Positions 8,427-15,934 of a stretch of DNA of 64,000 bases are shown here, piece by piece. The stretch covers positions 1 to 64,000 of the forward strand of contig JBEBSD010000013.1 of assembly GCA_040394475.1 (NCBI GenBank), read 5' to 3'. Made by a program: the position numbers and the translations under genes. The stretch's first letter is position 1. The number at the start of each line of letters is the position of its first letter. The stretch comes from JBEBSD01 sp040394475 (GTDB taxonomy: Bacteria; Bacteroidota; Bacteroidia; Cytophagales; Spirosomataceae). The notes under the pieces are model-generated. The model searched no databases. It saw only the letters and a list, made by a program, of their open reading frames with translations, and was not told the DNA's origin.

Positions 8427-8891
8427 ATGGAGCGAAAAACAAAAATTCATGCCGAAGACGGCAAACAGGAAATAACGATCACAAGGGAATTTGATTTGCC
8501 GGTGGAATTACTTTTCAAGGCGTATGTAGAGCCCGGCATTGTGGAGCAATGGATGGGAACAAAAGTACTGAAACTGGAAAACAAAAAGCACGGCGGCTAC
8601 CAGTTCGAGACCAGTGATCCTATGGGAAACAAATACGGATTCAATGGGGTCATCCATGAGTTTATTCCGAACCGGAAAATCACCCGGACATTTGAAATGG
8701 AGAATACACCTTTTGCCGTACAGCTTGAGTTCCTCGAATTTGAAGCACTTACCGACGGCACCAGCAAACTCCGGATGCATGTGGTATACAAATCAGTCGC
8801 CATGCGGGACCAGCTATTACAGCTCCCCTTTGCCCAGGGCATCAATAGCGCTCACAACCGGCTGCAGGAGGTTGCGGGCAACTTAAAATAA
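8427..8891 (+). CDS. SRPBCC / AHSA1-domain protein
   Basis: This 154-residue single-domain protein has the START-like fold shared with the Aha1 C-terminal domain: ITREFDLPVELLFKAYVEPGIVEQWMG at the N-terminus, a GGYQFETSDPMGNKYGFNGVIHEFIPNRKITRTFEM core and a C-terminal amphipathic helix. Such proteins bind hydrophobic ligands in a deep pocket. The ligand is unknown. It lies 6 bp after the ArsR gene, a pairing seen in many bacteria. Confidence 0.88.
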   Translation: MERKTKIHAEDGKQEITITREFDLPVELLFKAYVEPGIVEQWMGTKVLKLENKKHGGYQFETSDPMGNKYGFNGVIHEFIPNRKITRTFEMENTPFAVQLEFLEFEALTDGTSKLRMHVVYKSVAMRDQLLQLPFAQGINSAHNRLQEVAGNLK

Positions 8892-8987
8892 CCTCCCAAA
8901 AGCGACAGGACGAATGGGAACAGACCGGACGCACCTGCCTGGCAGGTTTCAGACACAACGGTATAAACAATCAAGCAACAACAAAAA

Positions 8988-9365
8988 ATGAAAACAGAAA
9001 AACGGAATAAAATTATCTACTGGATTGCCACTATCTGGCTGTCGCTGGGAATGGTATCAACCGGCATCGTGCAGCTTATCCAAATGGAAGAGGAAGTAGA
9101 TAAGATCGCCGAATTAGGCTATCCGGCCTATATACTGCCCCTACTGGGAGTCTGGAAGCTTTTGGGAGTAATAGCAGTGCTTATTCCCGGATTTCCCTTA
9201 CTAAAGGAATGGGCTTATGCAGGCTTTTTCTTTGCCATGTCCGGAGCCATTATTTCACATAGTGTGTCGGGCAGCCCGGCGGCGGAACTGTTTGGCCCGA
9301 CGTTATTGCTCGTCCTGACGATAGTATCCTGGTATTTCAGGTCCGCGGATCGGAAAACACATTAA
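8988..9365 (+). CDS. DoxX-like small membrane protein
   Basis: This 125-residue protein has four predicted transmembrane helices: residues about 9-27, 45-65, 70-90 and 98-116. It fits the DoxX-like family (KIIYWIATIWLSLGMVSTGIVQL, then LPLLGVWKLLGVIAVLIPGFPLLKEWAYAGFFFAMSGA). The function is unclear; some relatives act in quinone-linked or thiol redox steps. It completes the ArsR-AHSA1-DoxX cassette after a 96-bp gap that contains a small ACCTGCC/GGCAGGT inverted repeat. Confidence 0.85.
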   Translation: MKTEKRNKIIYWIATIWLSLGMVSTGIVQLIQMEEEVDKIAELGYPAYILPLLGVWKLLGVIAVLIPGFPLLKEWAYAGFFFAMSGAIISHSVSGSPAAELFGPTLLLVLTIVSWYFRSADRKTH

Positions 9366-9468
9366 ACCATCTCCCTGAGATCATTAGAAAAGCCGCACGA
9401 TTTCCTTACGTATGGGTAAGCAATGAAACGTCTGAAACACAGAGAACGTATTCAAAACCAAGAACATC

Positions 9469-10035
9469 ATGGATAGCCAGAAAAAAGAGCTGCCGGCAGA
9501 ACGACGTGAAGAACTGTTCGGCATCTTAGAAAAACGTTTCGGGAAAAATAAGAACCGTCATAAAGGGCTTGAATGGGCTAATGTACAGGCAAAGCTGGAA
9601 GCAAGCACCGCAAAGCTTTGGTCGCTCAATGAGATGGAAGAAACGGGCGGTGAACCGGATGTAGTGGGCCATGATCCCCGGACGGGTGAGTATATTTTCT
9701 ATGATTGCGCAGCCGAAAGCCCCAAAGGCCGCCGCAGCATCTGCTACGACCGGGAGGCGCTTGAAGCACGAAAGGCGTATCCGCCGGAAAATTCTGCAAT
9801 GGACATGGCGGCCGACATGGGCATCACGCTTTTAACGGAAGCGCAATACAGGGAACTGCAGCAGTTCGGGGATTTCGACACGAAAACCTCAAGCTGGATA
9901 ATAACCCCTCCTGCTATCAGGAAACGCGGCGGCGCCCTCTTCTGTGATCGCCGCTACGGCCAGGTCTTTCTCTATCATAACGGTGCGGACTCCTATTATG
10001 CCGCAAGGGGATTCCGCGGAGAGCTGCGGGTCTGA
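9469..10035 (+). CDS. DUF4256 family protein
   Basis: This 188-residue soluble protein matches DUF4256: ELFGILEKRFGKNKNRHKGLEWANVQAKLE, SLNEMEETGGEPDVVG, IFYDCAAESPKGRRSICYD, and a C-terminus rich in conserved aromatics (YYAARGFRGELRV). The family is widespread in bacteria and has no established function. It is a single gene, convergent with the DNA-repair operon. The length is typical. Confidence 0.85.
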   Translation: MDSQKKELPAERREELFGILEKRFGKNKNRHKGLEWANVQAKLEASTAKLWSLNEMEETGGEPDVVGHDPRTGEYIFYDCAAESPKGRRSICYDREALEARKAYPPENSAMDMAADMGITLLTEAQYRELQQFGDFDTKTSSWIITPPAIRKRGGALFCDRRYGQVFLYHNGADSYYAARGFRGELRV

Positions 10036-10108
10036 ATTCCGTACTACAGCCAGGTTTCCGGAGGCAAATACCGGCCTCAGAAGGCTGCAGGTCCGGAGGG
10101 CAAGGCCC

Positions 10109-10873
10109 TTAAAACCCCTTCTCAGGGAGGTATTTCCAATACCGCTTCGGTACATGCCGGAGATGGAGCTTCAGGTTTTTTCTTTCCGTAATAGAGGTGC
10201 TTTTAAAATAATCCTGCCATAACGAAGTATACAGTTCATCCGTCTCGTCCAATGTTACTTCAGCTTGTACAGATACGGAAGCTGCAGTAACCGCTTCCGG
10301 TTTCACTTCACAAACCTGGTGGAGATCATAATACATCCCCAGTTGTCTGCGCCGATCATAAATCAGCCACTTCTGATCGGCATAACGGTTTTTGAAATGA
10401 TCGCCAATAAGGGGCAGTACATTGAAATCAGGCGTTATAACGGCAAAATAGAGCCCGTTCGATGCCTTTTTGAATCGCACGAACGCCTTCATCCGGTGCC
10501 GCTCCCGGCTTACTTTTTTCGCGTACCCTTCCACAGCGAGGACATGGCTGTTTCCATAGTCGCGCAGCCTGTCTCCCCCGTTGTCGAACAGATAGCGCGC
10601 GTACCCGAACAGGTGCCGGAAAGCATCTGTATCCTCGCTCAGATAGACGGTATACAATTTATGACACTGCCTGCCCCCAATTTTTTTCTCCAGTCCTTTC
10701 CATACTCTTGCGGCTTTTTCTTCATCCGATCTGATTTCGCAGACGGTGCCGGAAAACGCAGGTTGGTACTCCTGGCGGGTCACTAAAACAACCTCGTGGT
10801 GCCGCAGTGCATAGGAGTCAAAAACAGCCGTCAGCAATCCCGCAAAAGAGCCGTCGAAGATATAGGTTACCAT
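10109..10873 (-). CDS. TIGR03915-type putative DNA metabolism protein (DUF4130), SAM-protein partner
   Basis: This 254-residue protein begins YIFDGSFAGLLTAVFDSY and continues with a helical region and a DUF4130 C-terminal half (RHRMKAFVRFKKASNGLYFAVITPDFNVLPLIGDHFKNRYADQKWLIYDRRRQLGMYY). It is the conserved partner of the TIGR03916 radical-SAM protein and starts 3 bp after it. The pair is annotated as putative DNA modification/repair and fused in some organisms. The exact reaction is unknown. Confidence 0.88.
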   Translation of the reverse strand: MVTYIFDGSFAGLLTAVFDSYALRHHEVVLVTRQEYQPAFSGTVCEIRSDEEKAARVWKGLEKKIGGRQCHKLYTVYLSEDTDAFRHLFGYARYLFDNGGDRLRDYGNSHVLAVEGYAKKVSRERHRMKAFVRFKKASNGLYFAVITPDFNVLPLIGDHFKNRYADQKWLIYDRRRQLGMYYDLHQVCEVKPEAVTAASVSVQAEVTLDETDELYTSLWQDYFKSTSITERKNLKLHLRHVPKRYWKYLPEKGF

Positions 10874-10876
10874 TTT

Positions 10877-12130
10877 CTAAAAAAGGGTCAGCTGTCCGTT
10901 AAGACCGTTACGGAATTTGCTCTGGCTATTGTTCAGGATCGTCTGCCGGATGACCGCGGGATCTTTTTCGTTCAGTTGTACCGGAGAATCGGCATAACGC
11001 ATAAAATGTTGCGCCCTGTTAAACGCAATCCCTATTTTCCTGAGCTGGTAGGCATGCAGCCTGCCGAATTTCCGGGCCGACACAATTTTCCGGGCTGATG
11101 CCACCCCGATTCCGGGGATACGCAGTATCGCATGGTACGCGGCCGTGTTGACATCTACCGGAAAAAAAGCCGGATTCCTGAGCGCCCAGCTCAATTTCGG
11201 ATCGATTGCAGGATCGAGGTCAGGAAAATCGCCGTTGAGAAGTTCCTTGATTTCGAACCCGTAAAAACGCATCAGCCAGTCCGTTTGATAAAGCCTGTTT
11301 TCTCTGATCAGCGGCGGCGAAGTCCCGATAACCGGCATACGAGTATCAGCGCTTATCGGGATATAACCGCTGTAATAAACCCGTTTGAGCGAAAAGGACT
11401 TATAGAAATGATCGGCAATGTACATGATTTCCATGTCCGATTCCGGCGTAGCGCCTACCACCATTTGCGTGCTCTGTCCGGCCGGTACGAATTTGGGGAC
11501 ACTTCTGATAACCTTCCGCTCGTCGGACAGTTGAAGGGATTTATTCCGGATAACCCCGAGTTCCCGCCTGACCTCTTCGTGCGATTTTTCAGGAGCCAGC
11601 ATTTTCAGACCTGCCTCCGTGGGCATCTCCAGGTTAATGCTCATCCGGTCGGCATACAGGCCCGCTTCGGTAACCATTTCCTCGCTTGCCCCCGGAATCG
11701 TTTTAAGGTGAATGTAGCCGTTGTAGTTTTCTTCCAGCCGTAGTTTTTTAACAACCCGGAGCATTCTTTCCATCGTATAATCGGCATTTTTGAAAATTCC
11801 GGAACTCAGGAACAGCCCTTCTATGTAATTCCGCCGGTAGAAATTCATGGTCAGGGAAACTACTTCCTCCACGGTAAATGCCGCCCGTTTTACATCGTTA
11901 CTGCTTCTGGAAACACAAAAGGCACAATCATAGATACAATGATTGGTGAGCAGAATTTTCAGGAGGGAAACACACCGGCCGTCTTCTGTATAGGAATGGC
12001 AAATCCCCGAGCCGGTATCCCCGATTCCCTTGGCGGTGTTCTTTCGGTTACTTCCGCTGGAGGCACACGAGACGTCATATTTGGCAGCGTCAGCAAGTAT
12101 CCGGAGCTTTTCTCTTATTCGTTCAGACAT
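10877..12130 (-). CDS. radical SAM protein, putative DNA modification/repair (TIGR03916 type)
   Basis: This 417-residue protein carries a radical-SAM 4Fe-4S motif CxxxCxxC (C65, C69, C72 in NHCIYDCAFC). Near residue 340 it has a helix-hairpin-helix DNA-binding segment (ILRIPGIGVASARKIVSARKFG). Radical SAM plus HhH identifies the putative DNA modification/repair family. It is first in a two-gene minus-strand operon with the TIGR03915-type partner 3 bp downstream. Length is normal. An A+T-rich inverted repeat just before the start may be its operator. Confidence 0.9.
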   Translation of the reverse strand: MSERIREKLRILADAAKYDVSCASSGSNRKNTAKGIGDTGSGICHSYTEDGRCVSLLKILLTNHCIYDCAFCVSRSSNDVKRAAFTVEEVVSLTMNFYRRNYIEGLFLSSGIFKNADYTMERMLRVVKKLRLEENYNGYIHLKTIPGASEEMVTEAGLYADRMSINLEMPTEAGLKMLAPEKSHEEVRRELGVIRNKSLQLSDERKVIRSVPKFVPAGQSTQMVVGATPESDMEIMYIADHFYKSFSLKRVYYSGYIPISADTRMPVIGTSPPLIRENRLYQTDWLMRFYGFEIKELLNGDFPDLDPAIDPKLSWALRNPAFFPVDVNTAAYHAILRIPGIGVASARKIVSARKFGRLHAYQLRKIGIAFNRAQHFMRYADSPVQLNEKDPAVIRQTILNNSQSKFRNGLNGQLTLF

Positions 12131-12156
12131 AATGTATTTATATCATATAATACATT
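12131..12156. promoter_or_regulatory. inverted repeat upstream of the radical SAM gene
   Basis: AATGTATT (12131-12138) is mirrored by AATACATT (12149-12156), and an inner 11-bp TATATCATATA (12139-12149) partly overlaps the right arm. It abuts the start codon of the minus-strand radical SAM gene, a position suited to a repressor site. No regulator is identified. Confidence 0.4.
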
Positions 12157-12220
12157 TCAAATATACAGGTTTTATTGATAATGCCGGCAATTCTCTGCCT
12201 GAACGGCGTTTTGGAAGGAG

Positions 12221-12763
12221 ATGCCTGTTGCTGCTCGCAGCCGGCTGCACGTCACGCGGGAGAACCATTCCACAACCGGAATTGTTTTGGGAAAACAGAC
12301 AAACCGATGCAGCTTGAAGCCCGACATTCAACTACTAACCCCCGACCATCTTCAGGAACTGAATGAACTGCTATCGGTTTTTGAAGAAGTATTTGAAATG
12401 GACCATGTTGTCAGACCGGATCCGACGCATTTGCAAAATCTGCTGAACAAAGAAACTTTCTTAGCAATAATCGCTACGGTTGACGGTAAGGTGGTAGGCG
12501 GAATGACGGTGTACATCCTTGACCAAATCTATTCAGAAAAGCCGTTAGCTTATCTCTATGACCTGGCAGTCCTGGCGTTTTACCAAAGAAAAGGGATCGG
12601 GCGAAATTTAATTGAGTTTATCACCGGCTATTGCCGGGAAAGCGGATTTGAGGGAATATTCGTACAGGCCGATAAGGCGGATGATTATGCGATAGACTTT
12701 TACCGCTCTACGCAACCCGCAAACGAAGAACAGGTTGTTCATTTTTACTATCCTTTAAAGTAA
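12221..12763 (+). CDS. GNAT acetyltransferase, AAC(3)-I-like
   Basis: The protein is up to 180 residues. The acetyltransferase domain starts only at about residue 34 (PDIQLLTPDHLQELNELL). Motif A is LYDLAVLAFYQRKGIGRNLIEFI (acetyl-CoA pyrophosphate loop QRKGIG), followed by GFEGIFVQADKADDYAIDFY and EEQVVHFYYPL. This pattern (YDLAV, VQAD, AxxxY, EEVxHF) is that of aminoglycoside 3-N-acetyltransferases of type I and close relatives. Whether it acetylates aminoglycosides is unknown. The start is uncertain: the ATG at 12221 adds an unrelated 30-residue tail, and the TTG at 12314 is an alternative. Confidence 0.75.
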   Translation: MPVAARSRLHVTRENHSTTGIVLGKQTNRCSLKPDIQLLTPDHLQELNELLSVFEEVFEMDHVVRPDPTHLQNLLNKETFLAIIATVDGKVVGGMTVYILDQIYSEKPLAYLYDLAVLAFYQRKGIGRNLIEFITGYCRESGFEGIFVQADKADDYAIDFYRSTQPANEEQVVHFYYPLK

Positions 12764-12805
12764 AATGGAGGGTCATTCGTCTGTATAGGTATAGTTAATA
12801 AAGAC

Positions 12806-13381
12806 ATGAATCATTCAATGGCGCTATCCATGCCTGAAAACAGGTCGTTCAACCTATCCGAGACAGTAAAAAAATACAGCGGACAGCTGCTGGGCTTTAT
12901 CAGAGGCCGGGTAAAGCTGGTAGAAGACGCGGAAGATATTTTACAGGATGTCTGGTACCAGCTTGGCAACCTGGCAGATCCCGACGAGATAGAAAGTATC
13001 AGCGGCTGGCTTTACCGGGTAGCCCGCAACAAAATAACCGATCGCTACCGCAAACAACAAAGCGAGCTTCTTGACGACCTCTTTTACGAAGACGAGGAGG
13101 GCGAATTCAGTTTGCGGGACATCCTGCTGGCGGACGACAGCGATGATCCCGAATTGTCTTTCTTTAAAGAAACATTTTGGCGAACTTTCGAGCAGGCATT
13201 GAACGAGCTGCCCGAAAAACAACGGAGCGCGTTCGTCCAGAATGAAATGGAGGATAAAACATTGCAGGAGATTGCCGATGCAACAGGAGAACCTCTGAAA
13301 ACCATTATCAGCCGGAAAGGCTATGCAGTGAAGCATCTGCGCAGCCGGCTGTCCGATTTGTATCAGGAATTTTATCAATAG
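12806..13381 (+). CDS. ECF-family RNA polymerase sigma factor
   Basis: This 191-residue protein has region 2 (LLGFIRGRVKLVEDAEDILQDVWYQLGNL, WLYRVARNKITDRYRKQ) and region 4 (ALNELPEKQRSAFVQNEMEDKTLQEIADATGEPLKTIISRKGYAVKHLRSRL), with a long acidic linker (DLFYEDEEGEF...DDSDDPEL). It is not linked to FecR or SusC genes, unlike the three other sigma genes in the window. It is followed after 7 bp by a small membrane protein gene, the usual partner of this subgroup, possibly an anti-sigma-like protein. Confidence 0.9.
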   Translation: MNHSMALSMPENRSFNLSETVKKYSGQLLGFIRGRVKLVEDAEDILQDVWYQLGNLADPDEIESISGWLYRVARNKITDRYRKQQSELLDDLFYEDEEGEFSLRDILLADDSDDPELSFFKETFWRTFEQALNELPEKQRSAFVQNEMEDKTLQEIADATGEPLKTIISRKGYAVKHLRSRLSDLYQEFYQ

Positions 13382-13388
13382 CAGATCT

Positions 13389-13712
13389 ATGAACAGAAAT
13401 CGATTTTATGGAAAGGGCAGTGGGAAAGGGCTGTTTTTCCTCATCATCCCCGTCGTTCTGGCAGCGGCAGGGCTCGTGGTCATGTGGTTATGGAATGCGA
13501 TTCTTCCTGAACTGCTGGGTCTGAAGGCGATCAGCTACTGGCAGGCAACAGGCTTGTTTCTGCTTTGTAAACTACTATTCGGCACTTTCAGGGGACCTGC
13601 AAGAGCGCGCGGACGAATGGGTTTTGGCGGAAAATGGGAGCGGCTGAAGAATGCCAGTCCCGAAGAGCGGGAAGCCATAAAAGAAGAGTGGCGCAGGCGC
13701 TGCAGGGAGTAG
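13389..13712 (+). CDS. small membrane protein paired with an ECF sigma gene
   Basis: This 107-residue protein has a Gly/Lys-rich N-terminus, a transmembrane segment at about 15-36, a second hydrophobic segment at about 50-65, and a basic then charged C-terminal helix (ASPEEREAIKEEWRRRC). It starts 7 bp after the sigma factor gene and is certainly co-transcribed. Proteins of this shape regularly follow the same sigma subtype in Bacteroidota. An anti-sigma or envelope-sensing role is inference. Confidence 0.75.
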   Translation: MNRNRFYGKGSGKGLFFLIIPVVLAAAGLVVMWLWNAILPELLGLKAISYWQATGLFLLCKLLFGTFRGPARARGRMGFGGKWERLKNASPEEREAIKEEWRRRCRE

Positions 13713-13860
13713 ATGACACATGGTCCTTCGACAGGTTCAGGATGACGTATAAAGCTTATTATGCTGAGTTTGCGGTCCGCCGCTGCGGTCGAACCATGAA
13801 CCGCGCAACTCGCGATAGCCGATCCCCGGTTTGCATGTAAGCGTTGCTATTTTTAACAGA
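13713..13860. repeat. intergenic dispersed repeat containing CGGTCCGCCGC
   Basis: This gap holds a TCCTTCGACAGGTTCAGGATGACG word and the 11-mer CGGTCCGCCGC (13773-13783), followed by GGTCGAACCATG. The same 11-mer recurs at 24330-24340 and, inverted, at 55949-55959. A one-mismatch copy lies near 3118. No gene is apparent here. Confidence 0.6.
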
Positions 13861-13882
13861 TCTGATATTTTTTCCCGGCAAC

Positions 13883-13913
13883 GATTAGGGTAGACTGCAC
13901 TTTTTGTATCTGT
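13883..13913 (+). promoter_or_regulatory. ECF-type promoter of the locus 1 sigma gene (copy 1)
   Basis: GATTAGGGTA (13883-13892), 12 bp, then TGTATCTGT (13905-13913), 25 bp before the ATG at 13938. Both halves and the spacing are repeated exactly at 15841-15871 upstream of the SusC gene of the same locus. It is the likely target of the sigma factor encoded here, giving autoregulation (inference). Confidence 0.7.
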
Positions 13914-13937
13914 GGGATAACATGAATTGATTTATCC

Positions 13938-14564
13938 ATGAATTCTGACAGTTCACCGGGTTCGATTGAGGACGATACTAGCAGAGCGTCGCCTGTCCCG
14001 GCAGCAGATAACACTCCGGTCCGTCCCGACGATGAGCTCCTGATCCGAAGAGCCTTTGCCGCTGATGCTTATCAGGGCTGCGACTTGCTTTTCAGACGGT
14101 ATTATCAACCGTTATGTAGTCATGCCGCACGGTTCGTATACGATAAAGTCGTTGCCGAAGATATTGTTGCGGATCTTTTCCAAACATTCTGGCAGAAGAA
14201 GATCTATGCACGTATCGATTATTCCTACCGGGCCTACCTGTATCAGGCCGTACGGCAAAACTGTCTTCTCTATCTGCAGCGGGAAATCAGGGCGACGATT
14301 TCTACCGATCAACAATCTTCTTATGAAATGCTGATAGGAACCTCGTCGCCTACTGACCAGATTCAGTTTGATGAACTCTCAGAACGGGTCGATACCGTTA
14401 TCCGGACGCTGAGCCCTTCTGTAAGACGCGTGTTTTTATTAAGCCGGTTCGAAGGCCTCAGGAACCAGGAGATCGCTAACGAACTACATATTTCATTGAA
14501 AACGGTAGAGGCCCACTTGACAAAAGCCCTCGCACTTTTTCGTAATGCACTTAGCCATGAATGA
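13938..14564 (+). CDS. ECF sigma factor of uptake locus 1 (SusC/SusD-linked)
   Basis: This 208-residue protein has a Ser/Pro/Asp-rich N-terminal tail of about 30 residues. Region 2 is GCDLLFRRYYQPLCSHAARFVYDKVVAEDIVADLFQTFWQKK. Region 4 is TLSPSVRRVFLLSRFEGLRNQEIANELHISLKTVEAHLTKALALFR, matching the SusC-associated sigma-70 family of Bacteroidota. The FecR gene overlaps its end by 8 bp. An ECF-type promoter sits immediately upstream and again before the SusC gene. This is FecI-FecR signalling: ligand binding at the receptor releases the sigma through the anti-sigma. Confidence 0.92.
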   Translation: MNSDSSPGSIEDDTSRASPVPAADNTPVRPDDELLIRRAFAADAYQGCDLLFRRYYQPLCSHAARFVYDKVVAEDIVADLFQTFWQKKIYARIDYSYRAYLYQAVRQNCLLYLQREIRATISTDQQSSYEMLIGTSSPTDQIQFDELSERVDTVIRTLSPSVRRVFLLSRFEGLRNQEIANELHISLKTVEAHLTKALALFRNALSHE

Positions 14565-15591
14565 GCCGCAGCCCCGCCTATCCAAAGCCGTTGTGTTTGC
14601 CTATTTCGCGCATCAGGCGACACCCATGGAGCGCCAGCAAATAGAGGCATGGTTAAAGACCAGTGAAGGTCTTGAGCTTTATTTTACCTATCTGGACGAG
14701 TGGGAGCGGCAGTTCCCGCAGTTTCAGGCGAACCTGGAACAAGCCAGGGAGAAGTTTACAGCATTCGTCCACCAGGCAGAACGGAGCACCATTAGTAAGC
14801 CTGCCCCTACCCCCTCTTTCCCCGCTCATCTGTCAGCCAGGCAGCCTAAGCGGTATTGGCCCCCTGCGAATAGTTGGTTATCAGTCGCAGCAACTGTACT
14901 CTTACTCGTTGGCATGTGGTTTTCAGCAGATTCATGGTACTATCAAACCTGGACCAATCACAATCACCAGGTTCGGGAAATTCTCCTGCAGGATGGCTCT
15001 GAAGTGGAACTTGCCGCTAATTCGTCTTTGAAATATCGCCGCTTCGGGTTTGACTGGGGAACCAGACATGTATGGCTCAATGGCGATGCGGAATTTAAAG
15101 TGGCGCATTTAGCAAACGCCGGACGTTTCAAGGTTCACACTCCCGATCAAACAGTAATAGAAGTCCTGGGAACAGAGTTTGTAGTCAATAGCAGGCCTAA
15201 AGCCACGAAGGTAATGCTCAAAACCGGAAGCATCCGGCTGACCAATCCTATAGCGGAGCATCCGGTAACACTGGAACCGGGCGATATGGTCACCATCTCG
15301 ATAGAAAAGAAAATTCAAAAAAAGCCGATTGGGGAACAGCCCGACAATGCTGGCTGGCGAAATCAGCAATTCGAGTTTAAGGATACCCCCTTGAAAGAAG
15401 TCGCCAGGCAGGTGTACGAGGCCTATGGTGTTAAAATTCAGATTACACAGCAAACTGTAATGAATCGGACGATCTCCGGGACGTTTCAGGCTGAAACTGC
15501 CGAAGACTTACTTGAGGCAATCGCAGTAATGATGCAATTGGAAATAGAAGAGCAATCTGATGGCTATCTGCTTAGCCAGCGTACACCTTAA
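14557..15591 (+). CDS. FecR-family anti-sigma factor of locus 1
   Basis: This 344-residue inner-membrane protein has a cytoplasmic N-terminal helical part (1-75), a Pro-rich linker, one transmembrane segment at about 107-122, and a periplasmic FecR domain (QDGSEVELAANSSLKYRRFGFDWGTRHVWLNGDAEFKV; VIEVLGTEFVVNSRPKATKVMLKTGSIRL). The C-terminal DUF4974 part begins at FEFKDTPLKEVARQVYEAYGVKIQI. The ATG at 14557 is used; another in-frame ATG lies at 14545. The overlap with the sigma gene means coupled translation. It should hold or activate the sigma depending on contact with the N-terminal signalling domain of SusC. Confidence 0.9.
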   Translation: MNEPQPRLSKAVVFAYFAHQATPMERQQIEAWLKTSEGLELYFTYLDEWERQFPQFQANLEQAREKFTAFVHQAERSTISKPAPTPSFPAHLSARQPKRYWPPANSWLSVAATVLLLVGMWFSADSWYYQTWTNHNHQVREILLQDGSEVELAANSSLKYRRFGFDWGTRHVWLNGDAEFKVAHLANAGRFKVHTPDQTVIEVLGTEFVVNSRPKATKVMLKTGSIRLTNPIAEHPVTLEPGDMVTISIEKKIQKKPIGEQPDNAGWRNQQFEFKDTPLKEVARQVYEAYGVKIQITQQTVMNRTISGTFQAETAEDLLEAIAVMMQLEIEEQSDGYLLSQRTP

Positions 15592-15840
15592 CAGACTTTC
15601 GGTAATCGGCGGTCGGCTGTCAGCTTTCGGCTTTCGGCTATCAACTATCAGCGATCAGCAGTCGGCTTTCGGCTATCAGCGATCAGCGATCACCATGGTC
15701 TGTGTCTTCACAGACCATCCCAATACCGGCCTGCCGCCGGGCCACGTTAGCCTGTGCACAATCCGATCTCGGATAGCTGACTTCTGATTGCTCAAGGCTA
15801 TTTCATTTGGGATTTTTTACGTAAAAAATTTAATTCATTC
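15592..15840. repeat. intergenic repeat module with perfect hairpin
   Basis: After the FecR gene, 15596-15690 is a patchwork of AGCTTTCGG and CTATCAGCGATCAG words like those of the 1-528 array. A perfect hairpin follows (ATGGTCTGTG, TCTT loop, CACAGACCAT; 15695-15718). Then a 23-bp element (15784-15806, CTGATTGCT...GGCTATTTCAT) recurs with 21 identities at 52499-52521. No gene was found. The SusC promoter begins directly after it at 15841. Confidence 0.7.
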
Positions 15841-15871
15841 GATTAGGGTAAGAAGCCATTTCTGTATCTGT
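15841..15871 (+). promoter_or_regulatory. ECF-type promoter of the locus 1 SusC gene (copy 2)
   Basis: GATTAGGGTA (15841-15850), N12, TGTATCTGT (15863-15871), 64 bp before the SusC start. It matches the promoter at 13883-13913 in both boxes and spacing, while the spacer and flanks differ. It is probably recognised by the sigma factor of this locus. Confidence 0.7.
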
Positions 15872-15934
15872 AGCAACAAAGAAGTCTGAATCCCTGATAA
15901 AACTCCAATTGAAAGAACTTTTAATCCTTTAACG

